A DNA stretch of 64,000 nt from Marichromatium purpuratum 984. GTDB taxonomy: Bacteria; Pseudomonadota; Gammaproteobacteria; Chromatiales; Chromatiaceae. The DNA lies in NCBI RefSeq assembly GCF_000224005.2, contig NZ_CP007031.1, positions 483,501 to 547,500 on the forward strand, written 5' to 3'. The position numbers and the translations under genes were made by a program. This document shows positions 55,426 to 64,000 of the stretch, in pieces (positions within the stretch are counted from its first letter, which is position 1; each line of letters begins with the position of its first letter). The notes beneath the pieces were generated by a model that was not told the DNA's origin, made no database searches, and saw nothing but the letters and a program-made list of their open reading frames with translations.

Positions 55426-55455
55426 AAATTAGGGGTGGCGACAAGGGATGTCAAG
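55426..55455 (-). promoter_or_regulatory. hsp20 promoter candidate
   Basis: On the minus strand TTGACA (55449-55454), a 17-bp spacer and TAATTT (55426-55431) give a good sigma70 promoter. The same bases also read CTTGACA-N14-CCCCTAAT, close to the heat-shock sigma32 pattern, so the two may overlap. Confidence 0.55.
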
Positions 55456-55622
55456 AGGGGGATGGGGGGTTTTTATGTCAAGTCGATCGCTCGGCCTCGG
55501 CACCCTTAGCTGGGGACTGATGCGCGGGTTGCAAGATGGGTGTGGAGGTCAGGGAAGGTGAGGGAGGCTGCTGCTGGGACGCGCGCCGGACTGCCCGGGG
55601 CGGGCGGCGCGCGGCGACGGGC

Positions 55623-56537
55623 TCAGCGGTGAGGATTGCGGCGCTTGCTGGTTGCAACCAGACCGAGTGCGCCCACTGCTGCGAGCAGCAGGGTTCCCGG
55701 CAGGGGGACGGTTGCCGGGGTAGAGACCTGTTGCTGGATTTCGGTGGCCTTGATGTTGACGAAGGCGGTACTGAAGGAGTCGGCCATCAGGCCGCCGGCA
55801 CGCAGCTGGTTGAGATCCCAGGCCGCGCCCTTGGTGGCGAGCGCGAGATCGACATAGTCGGCGATGGTGGTGCCGTCGCCGCTCGATGCCGAAGCGCCGC
55901 TAAGCGTGGTGAAGCCGCCGTTACCGTCGGCCTGGTAACCGGTACCCTGACTATCGAGACCGAGCAGGTCGTCGATGCCCTGGGAGCCGAACTCGGCATT
56001 GACGACGACATTGAGCATGGCGTCGACACTGTTGAGGTCGCCGAGGATGCTGTTGTAGTCGAGCGTGTTGTTGGTGTTGTCGCGATCCTCGTCGGTGATC
56101 AGGATGACGTTGAGCGCGGCGTCCTTGCGTGGTGTGTAATGGTCGAGGAAGTAGTCGATGGCCGAATAGCCGTCCTCCCTGCTGCCCGAGGCCACCAGGT
56201 TGCCGGTGGCCGAGCCGAAGGTGCCGGCCGACATCCAGGTATCGTTCTCGCGCGCCTGGTCATCGATGCCCACCCCGCCGGTCTGTCCCGAGTAACGGGA
56301 GCCGAATCCGATCAGCGCATAGCGGTTGTTGCCGTCGGTGCCGTCACCGATGCCGTGGGTAACGAGCTGATTCTCGAGCGAGCTGATGGCACTTGGCAGC
56401 CAGGCCTGTTCTCCCCCCATTGAACCCGACTCGTCGATGATGATGGCGACATCGGCGATCTTGCCGGCTTGTGCCAGGCCGCTCATGCCAAGCCCGGCCA
56501 GCAAGGCGAGGCTCAGCAGTTTGGGTGTGTACTGCAT
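55623..56537 (-). CDS. von Willebrand factor A domain protein with PEP-CTERM sorting signal
   Basis: 304 residues. The signal peptide is about 1-24; a VWA domain (about 28-250) has the metal-ion site DESGSMGG and Thr/Asp residues in LITDEDRD. The C-terminus is a PEP-CTERM signal: VPLPGTLLLAAVGALGL then KRRNPHR, so the protein is handled by an exosortase and put on the surface or in the matrix. The exosortase is not in the window. It looks like an adhesin or matrix protein. Confidence 0.88.
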   Translation of the reverse strand: MQYTPKLLSLALLAGLGMSGLAQAGKIADVAIIIDESGSMGGEQAWLPSAISSLENQLVTHGIGDGTDGNNRYALIGFGSRYSGQTGGVGIDDQARENDTWMSAGTFGSATGNLVASGSREDGYSAIDYFLDHYTPRKDAALNVILITDEDRDNTNNTLDYNSILGDLNSVDAMLNVVVNAEFGSQGIDDLLGLDSQGTGYQADGNGGFTTLSGASASSGDGTTIADYVDLALATKGAAWDLNQLRAGGLMADSFSTAFVNIKATEIQQQVSTPATVPLPGTLLLAAVGALGLVATSKRRNPHR

Positions 56538-56877
56538 CGTGCGTTACTCCATGTTCCGTTTCTTTTGTTTATCGATTCCGCGACCCCTGAGATCTGCTGG
56601 ACAGCTGCGCGCGTTGGAATCCGTTGGAATCCAGGTCTTGCAACAGGCGTTTCGGCCGGGGATCCGTCAGCGGGTCATGGTCGATGAAGCAGGAACCGTG
56701 CCTTTTGGTATGGCTTGTTATGTTTGTTTTGGATCAATTGCTTATAGGTGACCGGTCTAAGATTGATAGGGAAGTGTCAAATAACTCGACGCCCTGCGTG
56801 TTACACGAGGCGGGATTGGCGGCCTGGGTTGTAGTGAAATCAAGCGGATAGATTGAGGTTGGTGGTGTCGAGCGTTG
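56538..56877. other. Non-coding gap between mobA and the VWA gene
   Basis: 340 bases, less GC-rich than neighbouring DNA, with T-rich runs (for example GTTTTGGATC around 56722). I see no gene, repeat family or clear terminator. It probably holds the promoter of the VWA gene (minus strand). Confidence 0.5.
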
Positions 56878-57516
56878 TTACAGGGGGGGTGATGGCGAGT
56901 CGAGGTCTTTGCTGGTCAAGAGCTTGAGTTCGGCGTGACGGCGCTGCTCGGGGGTATTGAGGTTGAGATCGGGCCAGGTGGAGGCATTGTAGAAGGCGTG
57001 TGCAAGGCGATACCGCGTCAGCCATGTCCACAATCGACGTTCTCCGTCGGCGAGGTAGTCCGCCAGGTCGGGGGCCAGCGCGGTTGGCAGCAACGCATGC
57101 AGTGGTTGGGGGCGTTCGCCGTCATGCGCGCAGGCAATGACGCCACCCTGTTCGTTCAGCGCGGCGCGTAGCCGCGCGAGCAGGTCGCGAGGCGGGGTGG
57201 GGTCGTCACAGGGCAGGGTGAGGATCCAGCCGGTTGGTGCCGCGCGCAGTGCGCCGAGAATGCCAGCGAGCGGTCCCGGGTAGTCGGGTAGGGGATCGCG
57301 AATCACCGGGTAACCGTAGTCTGAGTAGCGTGCGAGGTTGCGATTGGCGCTGATCAGTATGTTGTCGACCTGGGGGCGCAGGGCCGCCAGTACCCACTCG
57401 ATCAGCGGTCGTCCGGCGACCGCAACCAACCCCTTGTCCATACCGTCCATGCGCCTGGCGCGCCCACCGGCGAGAATGACGCCGGTGATTGCGTCATGAG
57501 CGTGGAGTGGATGCAT
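56878..57516 (-). CDS. mobA: Molybdenum cofactor guanylyltransferase MobA
   Basis: 212 residues. MobA joins GMP to molybdopterin to make MGD for DMSO-reductase-type enzymes. The nucleotide motif is VILAGGRARRMDGMDKGL (about 13-30), followed by ILISANRN, DPLPDYPGPLAGILGAL and LPCDDPTPP, where DMSO-type MobA proteins have a similar CD(M)P block. ATG 57516 is chosen; the longer frame overlaps the divergent sensor gene's leader. The C-terminal region after about 195 is not conserved. Confidence 0.9.
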   Translation of the reverse strand: MHPLHAHDAITGVILAGGRARRMDGMDKGLVAVAGRPLIEWVLAALRPQVDNILISANRNLARYSDYGYPVIRDPLPDYPGPLAGILGALRAAPTGWILTLPCDDPTPPRDLLARLRAALNEQGGVIACAHDGERPQPLHALLPTALAPDLADYLADGERRLWTWLTRYRLAHAFYNASTWPDLNLNTPEQRRHAELKLLTSKDLDSPSPPL

Positions 57517-57586
57517 CCTGTCGACTCTCGGTGGTCTGGTGGGCGGTCCCGTGGTCGGTGCTCCGGACGACAATCGTGAGGTGATC

Positions 57587-60070
57587 ATGACCAGCAGCCG
57601 ATCAGCCGCGGATCGCCCTCGAAGTCCCTGGTTGCCGATAGCGGGCCTGATGGTGGCCGTGCTGCTGATCGCCCCGGCCCCAGCCCCGGCGCGCGAATCG
57701 TCGGTGACGTTGCAACTGAAGTGGCGCCATCAGTTCCAGTTCGCCGGCTATTACATGGCCGAGCGCCTCGGATTCTATCGTGACCACGGCATCGAGGTGC
57801 GCTTTCGCGAGGGTGGTCCCGAGACCGACGTGGTCACCGCCGTGGTTTCTGGCGAGGCCGAGTTCGGGATTGCCGCGAGTGATCTGCTGCTCGCCGCTCA
57901 GTATGCGCCGGTCGTTGCCCTGGCGCCGATCTTCCAACACTCGCCCTATGTGCTGCTGACCCTGGACGGGACGGCCGATCTGGCAATGCTCGATGGTGAA
58001 CAGGTGATGCTCGATCGCGGTGCCGCCGAGATTCGCGCACTGTTGCTGAAGGTCGGGATTCCCACCGATGCGCTCACCATCCGCGACTACCGGGACGGGG
58101 TGGCGGCATTGCTCGCCGGTGAGGTCGGGGCGATCGCGGCCTATTCCACCACCGAGCCCTATTGGCTGCGCCGGGCCGGGGTCACTCCGCGGATGTTCTC
58201 GGCGCGCGATCATGGTATCGATCTCTATGGTGACATGTTGTTCACCAGCAAGGCACTGCTGCGCGATCATCCCACCCTGGTGCGTGATTTCGTCGCTGCC
58301 AGCCTGGCCGGCTGGAAGGCGGCGTTGCGCGATCCCGAGCAGGCGATCGCACTGATCCTGGCCGACTACAACACCCAGGGACTCGAGGCCGCGTTCTACC
58401 GCTTCGAGGCGGTCGAGACCCGACGGTTGATCCAGCCCGAGGTGATCGAGATCGGGCACGTCAATCCCGGTCGCTGGCGCCATATCGCCGAGGTCTACGC
58501 CGGGCTCGGCATGCTGCCGGAGGCGGTCTCGCTCGACGGTTTCGTCTATGACCCCGGGCCGGTCGAGATCGCTCCACGGGTGGTGCTGGCGCTGATCGTG
58601 GCACTGCTGATCGCCGTGCTGCTGGGGCTGCTGAGCTGGCGCGTGCATAGTCTCAATCAGCGGCTGCGTCGCGAGATCGTGCAGCGTGAGCGCGATCATC
58701 GTCGACTCGCCGAGAGCGAGGCACTGCATCGCCTGCTCACCGAGAACAGTGGCGATGTGATCTGGATGCTCGATCTCGATCGCTGGTGTTTCGACTATGT
58801 CAGCCCCTCGGTGCAGCGACTGCGTGGCTTCAGTCCAGAGGAGGTGATGGCCGGGCCGATCGATGTCTCGCTCACCACCGAGTCGGCGGTACGCCTGCGC
58901 CAGCAGCTGCTGGAGGGGGCGATGCGGGTCGCCGCCGGGGACCACGAGGGGCTGTTCGCCCTCACCGAGATCGAGCAGCCGTGCAAGGGCGGCGGCACGG
59001 TACAGACGGAGGTGGTGACCTCGCTGCTGGTCGATGGCTCAGGTCGGCCCTCCAAGGTGCTCGGGATCACTCGCGACATCACCGTGCGCAAGGCGCTGGA
59101 GGCTAAGCTGCGGATCCGTGCCGCCGCGATCGAGGCCGCCGCCGACGCCATCATCATCACCGATGCCGAGGGTTATCTGCTCTATGCCAACCCGGCCTTC
59201 ACCCGTCAGACCGGCTACCGACTGGAGCCGGGGCGACGGTTGCATTCGCGGGTGCTCAAGAGCGGTCGTCACGACAGTGAATTCTATGCTGAGATGTGGC
59301 AGACCATCCTCGCCGGGCGGGTGTGGCGTGGCGAGCTGATCAACCGTCGTCGTGACGGCGAACTCTACGAAGAGGAGATGACCATCTCCCCGGTGGCCAA
59401 CGAGCGCGGCGAGATCGAGCGCTTCATCGCCATCAAGCGCGACATCAGCGTGCAGCGAGCGATGGAGCGGGCGCTGCGCACGGCCAATCAGCGTCTGCGC
59501 GAGAATCTCGACGAGATCAGCGAGCTGCAACAGGAGCTGGCCGAGCAGGCGGTGCGCGACCCGCTCACCGGGCTCTACAACAGACGCCATCTCGACGATG
59601 CGCTGGCGCGCGAGCTGGCACGGATGCGGCGCGAGGCATCCACGCTGGTGGTCCTGATGGCCGATATCGATCATTTCAAGCGCATCAACGATGGCTGGGG
59701 CCATCCGGTCGGCGATGGAGTATTGCGCTCGCTCGCCGCTACGCTGCGCGATCACTTCCGCGAGTTCGATCTGATCTGTCGCTATGGTGGGGAGGAGTTC
59801 CTGGTGGTGCTGCCGGGGACCGGTCTCGAGCAGGGGCAGGCTCGCGCCGAGTCGGTGCGCCGCTATTTCGCCGCGCAGCGCATCGCCCTGGGCGATCGGC
59901 GCGAGCAGATCACCATCTCGATCGGTCTCGCCGTCTTTCCGCTCCACGCCACCGAGCAGGCGGCACTGATCGCCCAGGCCGACGCTGCGCTCTATCGGGC
60001 CAAGCGCGCCGGCCGCGACCGGGTGGTGGTCGCCGACCCCGCGATCGAATCCGAGGGGCTGGTCGGCTGA
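57587..60070 (+). CDS. NMT1/THI5-like periplasmic sensor with PAS-PAS-GGDEF output
   Basis: 827 residues. A signal segment (about 15-35) is followed by a periplasmic ligand-binding domain of the NMT1/THI5 substrate-binding type (about 38-325; LKWRHQFQFAGYYMAERLGF, TAVVSGEAEFGIAASDLLLA). A membrane helix (about 345-365) leads to two PAS domains (about 395-515 and 525-640) and a diguanylate cyclase with GGEEF and an upstream REFD inhibitory site (about 655-815). It should turn binding of a thiamine-precursor-like or other small ligand into c-di-GMP. It is divergent from mobA and convergent with moaA. Confidence 0.92.
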   Translation: MTSSRSAADRPRSPWLPIAGLMVAVLLIAPAPAPARESSVTLQLKWRHQFQFAGYYMAERLGFYRDHGIEVRFREGGPETDVVTAVVSGEAEFGIAASDLLLAAQYAPVVALAPIFQHSPYVLLTLDGTADLAMLDGEQVMLDRGAAEIRALLLKVGIPTDALTIRDYRDGVAALLAGEVGAIAAYSTTEPYWLRRAGVTPRMFSARDHGIDLYGDMLFTSKALLRDHPTLVRDFVAASLAGWKAALRDPEQAIALILADYNTQGLEAAFYRFEAVETRRLIQPEVIEIGHVNPGRWRHIAEVYAGLGMLPEAVSLDGFVYDPGPVEIAPRVVLALIVALLIAVLLGLLSWRVHSLNQRLRREIVQRERDHRRLAESEALHRLLTENSGDVIWMLDLDRWCFDYVSPSVQRLRGFSPEEVMAGPIDVSLTTESAVRLRQQLLEGAMRVAAGDHEGLFALTEIEQPCKGGGTVQTEVVTSLLVDGSGRPSKVLGITRDITVRKALEAKLRIRAAAIEAAADAIIITDAEGYLLYANPAFTRQTGYRLEPGRRLHSRVLKSGRHDSEFYAEMWQTILAGRVWRGELINRRRDGELYEEEMTISPVANERGEIERFIAIKRDISVQRAMERALRTANQRLRENLDEISELQQELAEQAVRDPLTGLYNRRHLDDALARELARMRREASTLVVLMADIDHFKRINDGWGHPVGDGVLRSLAATLRDHFREFDLICRYGGEEFLVVLPGTGLEQGQARAESVRRYFAAQRIALGDRREQITISIGLAVFPLHATEQAALIAQADAALYRAKRAGRDRVVVADPAIESEGLVG

Positions 60071-60084
60071 GCCCCGGGCATCAC

Positions 60085-61107
60085 TCAGCCCCCGGTATGA
60101 TTCATGTGGCGCTGGATGCGCGGTGGCGCGACCAGCGAGAAGTCGTGGCCGCGCGGTTTGAGCGCCATCGCCGCGACGATCGCGTGCCGGAGCGGTTGAT
60201 CGTCGTCGGGGTGGGCGCGCAGCACCCGGCGCAGATCGACCGAGTGCTCCTGGCCGAGACAGAGCAGCAGCCGGCCCTCGGTGGTGACGCGTACGCGGTT
60301 GCAGTCGGCGCAGAAGTTATGGCTGTGCGGCGAGATGAAGCCGACCCGGGTGGCGGTGCCGGGAATGATGAAATAGCGCGCCGGGCCGCCTTCGTGGGCG
60401 GTGCTGGGGATCAGCTCGTGGTGTCGCGTCAGATCGGCGCGGATCGCCTCGCTCGGATAATGGAGCGCGGCACGATCGTGTTCGGTGATCGCACCGAGCG
60501 GCATCTCCTCGATGAAGCGGATGTCGAGGCCGCGCTCGATGGCGAAAGCCACCAGATTGCAGACCTCGTCATCGTTGCGCCCCCTGAGGATCACGCTGTT
60601 GAGGCTCACCCGGCGAAAGCCGGCGGCCAGTGCCGCCTCGATTCCGGCCAGCGTGGGGGCGAGCTCACCACGCCGGGTGAGTGCGCGAAAGCGCGCCGGG
60701 CGCAGGGTGTCGAGACTGATGTTGACCCGGCGCACCCCGGCGCGCACCAGCGCCGGGGCGTATCGCGCGAGCTGGCTGGCGTTGGTGGTGAGGGTGAGAT
60801 CGTTGATGCCGCGCAGGGCGCCGAGACGCTCGAACAGCCACAGCGCGTTGCGCCGCATCAGTGGTTCGCCGCCGGTGATGCGCATCCGGGTCACCCCCAG
60901 CTCGCTGAAACAGCGTCCGAGTCGGGCGATCTCCTCGAGGGTGAGCAACTGCGCACGCGGCAGGAACTGTTGGCGCTCGGGCATGCAGTAGACGCAGCGC
61001 AGGTCGCAGCGATCGGTGATCGAGATCCGCACATAGTCGATGCGTCGGCCGAAGGGGTCGACGAGTGTGGCGCGGTCGACAGCCAGGGGCGAGTGCGATC
61101 GAGTCAT
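60085..61107 (-). CDS. moaA: GTP 3',8-cyclase MoaA
   Basis: 340 residues. MoaA is a radical SAM enzyme that starts molybdenum cofactor synthesis from GTP. The SAM cluster motif is CDLRCVYC (about 34-41); the second cluster is in FCADCNRVRVTTEGRLLLC. TGGEPLMRR is typical. The protein ends in Gly-Gly, the C-terminal tail needed for catalysis. GAGGAGGG precedes ATG 61107. moaC or moaB are not nearby; mobA is 2.6 kb away on the same strand. Confidence 0.95.
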   Translation of the reverse strand: MTRSHSPLAVDRATLVDPFGRRIDYVRISITDRCDLRCVYCMPERQQFLPRAQLLTLEEIARLGRCFSELGVTRMRITGGEPLMRRNALWLFERLGALRGINDLTLTTNASQLARYAPALVRAGVRRVNISLDTLRPARFRALTRRGELAPTLAGIEAALAAGFRRVSLNSVILRGRNDDEVCNLVAFAIERGLDIRFIEEMPLGAITEHDRAALHYPSEAIRADLTRHHELIPSTAHEGGPARYFIIPGTATRVGFISPHSHNFCADCNRVRVTTEGRLLLCLGQEHSVDLRRVLRAHPDDDQPLRHAIVAAMALKPRGHDFSLVAPPRIQRHMNHTGG

Positions 61108-61404
61108 GCAGGCCCTCCTCGTGGATGCGATAGCCCGAACCAGGGCAGTGAACACTGTCTCAGCCCATGGCGTGTACGGCAACCCGGCCCTTTGGGGTAT
61201 TGAAAACCCGCGCAGGTGGCCAGCGGCTGCGTCGGTCACCCCGGTATCGACGAGTTCCCCGGTGCCCTGAGAGCCAAGGTGCTCGCGCCGGCCCGCGTTG
61301 ACGGCCACGCCGGCCTTACTCTAGCCTCGATAGATTGGTGCCCCGGACAAGGTTCGTGTCCGTCCACGACAAGGGCGCATCGATCGCGGGAGACAGAGGA
61401 CCTT

Positions 61405-62421
61405 ATGGCAGATTTCTTCAAGTCGGCGATGCAGGAGGCCGCGCGGCTCACCCAGGCCGGGCGTGTGGCCGAGGCAACCGCACTGGTGCAGCGTGCCATG
61501 GGGTTGAGCGGTGGTGTCGATGGCGATGCCGCGGTGATCGAGGGTGAGTGTCGGCGGGTCGATCCCGTCTCCCCCGGAGATGAGGTCGAGCCCGGACGCT
61601 GGATCGGGGACACCTTTGCCAATACCGCCGGCGCGCGTCGCTATCGGCTCTATCTGCCCGAGCGCGCCGATGGGCTGGTGGTGATGCTGCACGGCTGCGG
61701 CCAGGGACCCGAGGACTTCGCTACCGCGACGCGGATGCACCTGTGCGCCGCCGTCCAGGGGCTGGCCACGCTCTATCCGGCACAGTCGTCCGAGGCCAAT
61801 GGCGCCGGTTGCTGGAATTGGTACGAGCCGGCCGACCAGGGCCGCGATCGCGGTGAGTGCGCCATCCTCGCCGGCATGACCGAGGCGGTGATGATGGCCC
61901 ATGGGCTCGACGACCGGCGCATCTATGTCGCCGGACTCTCCGCCGGCGGGGCGATGGCCGCGACCCTGGCGGCGGCCTATCCCGAGCGCTATGTCGCGCT
62001 CGGGGTGCACTCTGGACTGCCCGCCGGCTGCGCCCATGACCTGATCTCGGCGATGACGGTGATGCGCCAGGGTGCCTCGCCGCCGGTGCATGGACCACTG
62101 CCGACCTGTCCGACCATCGTCTTCCACGGGGATCGCGACACCCGAGTCAATCCGACCAGTGCGTTGGCGCTGATCGCCCAGGCGCGTGCCGGGGCGGTGC
62201 AGGGCGCCGTCGAGGTCGAGCGTGGGCGCGCGCCGACCGGACTCGCCTTCAGCCGTACCTGTTATCCGCAGGTCGCCGGGCGTGCCGAGGCCGAGCTGTG
62301 GCTGGTGCATGGTGCCGGGCACGGCTGGTCCGGCGGTGTGGCCGAGGCCAGCTATACCGAGCCGCGCGGGCCCGATGCCTCGCACGAGATGCTGCGCTTC
62401 TTTCTCCGACACGCGCGCTGA
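61405..62421 (+). CDS. PHB depolymerase family esterase
   Basis: 338 residues, alpha/beta hydrolase of the LpqC/poly(3-hydroxybutyrate) depolymerase family. The catalytic Ser is in the lipase box GLSAGGAMAA (about 175-184); the oxyanion block is LVVMLHGCGQGPEDFA; the catalytic His is near AGHGWSGG. There is no signal peptide, and the first 30 residues resemble a small helical domain (FFKSAMQEAARLTQAGRVAEAT) often found on such enzymes. Purple sulfur bacteria store PHB, so a role in its turnover is plausible but unproven. Confidence 0.87.
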   Translation: MADFFKSAMQEAARLTQAGRVAEATALVQRAMGLSGGVDGDAAVIEGECRRVDPVSPGDEVEPGRWIGDTFANTAGARRYRLYLPERADGLVVMLHGCGQGPEDFATATRMHLCAAVQGLATLYPAQSSEANGAGCWNWYEPADQGRDRGECAILAGMTEAVMMAHGLDDRRIYVAGLSAGGAMAATLAAAYPERYVALGVHSGLPAGCAHDLISAMTVMRQGASPPVHGPLPTCPTIVFHGDRDTRVNPTSALALIAQARAGAVQGAVEVERGRAPTGLAFSRTCYPQVAGRAEAELWLVHGAGHGWSGGVAEASYTEPRGPDASHEMLRFFLRHAR

Positions 62422-62556
62422 ACCTCATCACGCCAGCGCGATTCCACCGCGTTTCCATGGTCTTGCGCCCTCGGCCATGACAGAATTCCTCGCGTCGGTC
62501 GCCGCGCGTGGCGGCGCACCGGCCATCGCCAGGTCGGCGTCGCTCGTCACTCTCCG

Positions 62557-63138
62557 ATGCCCGCCCCGCAAACCCGCAAGAGGATCTCGACCTTGACCCC
62601 ATCATCCGACTTCAAGCGCTATGGCCTGGTTGCTCAGGCCTTTCACTGGGCCATCGCCATCCTGCTGCTCGGTCTCTTCCTCAGCAACGCCATGCGCGAG
62701 ATCACCCCGCGCGAGTCCGAGCTGCGGATGCTCTGGCTGAACCTGCACATGTCGCTCGGCTTCCTGGTCTTCGGTCTGACCCTGGCGCGTATCGCCTGGC
62801 GTCGGCTGGTGCCGCCGCCCGCGCTGCTCGACGCCCCGGCCTGGAGCCGTCTCGCCGCCAATCTCGGCCACCTGCTGCTCAACCTCGCCACCCTGCTGGT
62901 GCCGATCTCGGGCTATCTGCGCATCGCCTCCAAGGACATCCCCGCCGATTTCTTCGGTACCCAGATACCCTCGATCCTCGGTGAGATGCCGGGGCTGCAC
63001 GCGTTCGTCAAGGCCTGGCCGCACGGTGAGCCGATGGAGCTGTTCTTCTACGCCCTCATCGGGGTGCATGTGCTCGCCGCGCTCTGGCACCAGTACATCC
63101 GTCGCGACAACGGTCTGCACCGCATGCTGCCCTGGTAG
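62557..63138 (+). CDS. Cytochrome b561 family protein
   Basis: 193 residues, four membrane helices. Heme-ligand histidines are in AQAFHWAIAILL (about 30), LWLNLHMSLGFLVFG, NLGHLLLNLATLL and GVHVLAALWHQYI, matching the bacterial b561 (YodB/CybB) pattern. It would move electrons between quinone and a periplasmic partner, perhaps the cytochrome c encoded next. ATG 62557 is listed, but TTG 62593 (AGAGG 9 bases upstream) begins right before the conserved region and may be the true start. Confidence 0.9.
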   Translation: MPAPQTRKRISTLTPSSDFKRYGLVAQAFHWAIAILLLGLFLSNAMREITPRESELRMLWLNLHMSLGFLVFGLTLARIAWRRLVPPPALLDAPAWSRLAANLGHLLLNLATLLVPISGYLRIASKDIPADFFGTQIPSILGEMPGLHAFVKAWPHGEPMELFFYALIGVHVLAALWHQYIRRDNGLHRMLPW

Positions 63139-63172
63139 GGGTGTGCGCCACTTCGAGCGGAGGGATCCTGTG

Positions 63173-64000
63173 ATGACGCATCTCGCCGCCGTCATGGCGA
63201 CGGCGCTCCTGATCGTGTCGGTGCCCGCTTCCGGCGCGGCGCCGTTCGAGCGTGGCCGCACGCTCGCCGAGCAGGGCGATGCCGCGCGCGGTATCGTCGC
63301 CTGCGCCGGATGCCACCGTGCCGACGGGGGCGGTGACGAGGCGTTGGGCGCGGCGCGTCTGGCTGGTCTGGAACCGGCCTATCTCGCCACCCAGATCGAG
63401 CGCTTCCGCGCCGGCCAGCGCAGCCACCCGGTGATGAGCCCCTGGGCCGAGCGGCTGACGCCGGTTGACATCGCTGCGGTGAGCGCCTATTACGGTGCGC
63501 TGGCGCCGGCCTCCAACGCCAGGGCGCCGAGCGATGTCGATGCCGCCGCCGGCCGGGCACTGGCCGAGACCGGCGACTGGCCGGAGCGCGACCTGCCGGC
63601 CTGCGTGCGCTGTCACGGTCCCGGCGGGGTGGGTGCGGGCGCGGTCTTCCCGCCATTGGCGGGGCAGCCCTACAGCTATCTGCTCGCCCAGCTCCAGGCC
63701 TGGGGTACGGGGCGGCGCCACGGGGAGCCGATGGCGCTGATGGGCGCCGTCGCCGGGCGACTCGATGCCGACGAGCAACGTGCGCTCGCGGCCTATTTCG
63801 CGACCCGCCCGCTGGCCGTCGCCGATCCCGCCGACGACCTCCCCGATCCGTCGCCGCCGCCCGCGACCGCCAGCGTCAGCACGCCTGCGATGACGGTGGC
63901 TGGCGCGAACGCCGTCGTGCCCGAACACCTCGGGGCGGTGCCCGCCGGGCGCGCCGAGGCCGCGTCGCGCTTCACCCCGCCGAGTCGTGATGCGCTGCCC
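63173..64000 (+). CDS. Diheme cytochrome c, cut by the window end
   Basis: 276 residues visible and open at the end. A signal peptide (about 1-22) is followed by two cytochrome c4/c553-like domains with heme motifs CAGCH (about 45-49) and CVRCH (about 145-149). After a Pro-rich linker (DLPDPSPPPATAS) a further stretch (FTPPSRDALP) resembles the lead-in to a third domain. GGAGG lies 9 bases before ATG 63173. It follows cytochrome b561 by 34 bases, so a membrane-to-periplasm electron path is likely. Confidence 0.9.
   Translation, partial: MTHLAAVMATALLIVSVPASGAAPFERGRTLAEQGDAARGIVACAGCHRADGGGDEALGAARLAGLEPAYLATQIERFRAGQRSHPVMSPWAERLTPVDIAAVSAYYGALAPASNARAPSDVDAAAGRALAETGDWPERDLPACVRCHGPGGVGAGAVFPPLAGQPYSYLLAQLQAWGTGRRHGEPMALMGAVAGRLDADEQRALAAYFATRPLAVADPADDLPDPSPPPATASVSTPAMTVAGANAVVPEHLGAVPAGRAEAASRFTPPSRDALP

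Overview
The window is high-GC, densely coded DNA that reads like the chromosome of a purple sulfur bacterium (Chromatiaceae), and I would guess Marichromatium or a close relative. Three things point there: a Gly/Tyr/Trp-rich sulfur globule envelope protein; the fused peroxiredoxin-glutaredoxin (GarA) next to a glutathione-amide reductase (GarB), a pair described from Chromatium gracile; and many redox proteins (Rieske protein, diheme cytochrome c, cytochrome b561). The species is an inference. No insertion sequence, prophage or CRISPR array was seen, and the only RNA gene found is a tRNA-Thr(CGT).

Layout. 1-7440: end of mepA, then smc, zipA, ligA. 7443-13695: small unknown protein, carbonic anhydrase-like protein that has lost zinc ligands, the ppiC-yciI-yciB operon (minus strand), a Na+/amino acid symporter, bolA and a P-loop-like protein. 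13696-15991: large repeat blocks around a short LOV photoreceptor and an SRPBCC protein. 15992-18362: ankyrin lipoprotein, an unknown lipoprotein and a stand-alone Rieske protein. 18507-22046: a DUF134 regulator, two NifX-like proteins, two ferredoxin-containing MinD ATPases and a DsrE-like protein; this resembles the anaerobe-specific orange protein (ORP) system and is the most interesting gene set here. 22065-27706: tRNA-Thr, another repeat block, thiO, ispH, an FKBP, a 45-residue Cys-rich membrane protein, rimO, DUF2892. 27820-36051: fused kinase, DMT transporter, dusA, garB/garA, GGDEF-EAL protein. 36291-38904: sulfur globule protein, glucokinase, metal-binding HMA protein, voltage-gated Na+ channel. 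39021-46682: overlapping tamA-tamB-lpxL-flippase-like unit for the outer envelope. 46859-51064: sdhCDAB-sdhE-ygfX. 51115-57516: galE, a DegQ/DUF72 unit, hsp20 behind a probable ROSE RNA thermometer, a PEP-CTERM von Willebrand A protein, mobA. 57587-64000: periplasmic-sensor diguanylate cyclase, moaA, PHB-type esterase, cytochrome b561 and a diheme cytochrome c cut by the window end.

A second theme is a repeat family. Arrays of 7-bp units (CCGCCAG and variants), usually followed by a motif of the type TTGAACCGCnAAGnCGCnAAGG, sit within about a dozen bases of the stop codons of smc, ligA, the LOV gene, the ankyrin gene and thiO. They account for most of the longer non-coding stretches. Most genes elsewhere are tightly packed with start/stop overlaps (ATGA), so those gaps stand out.
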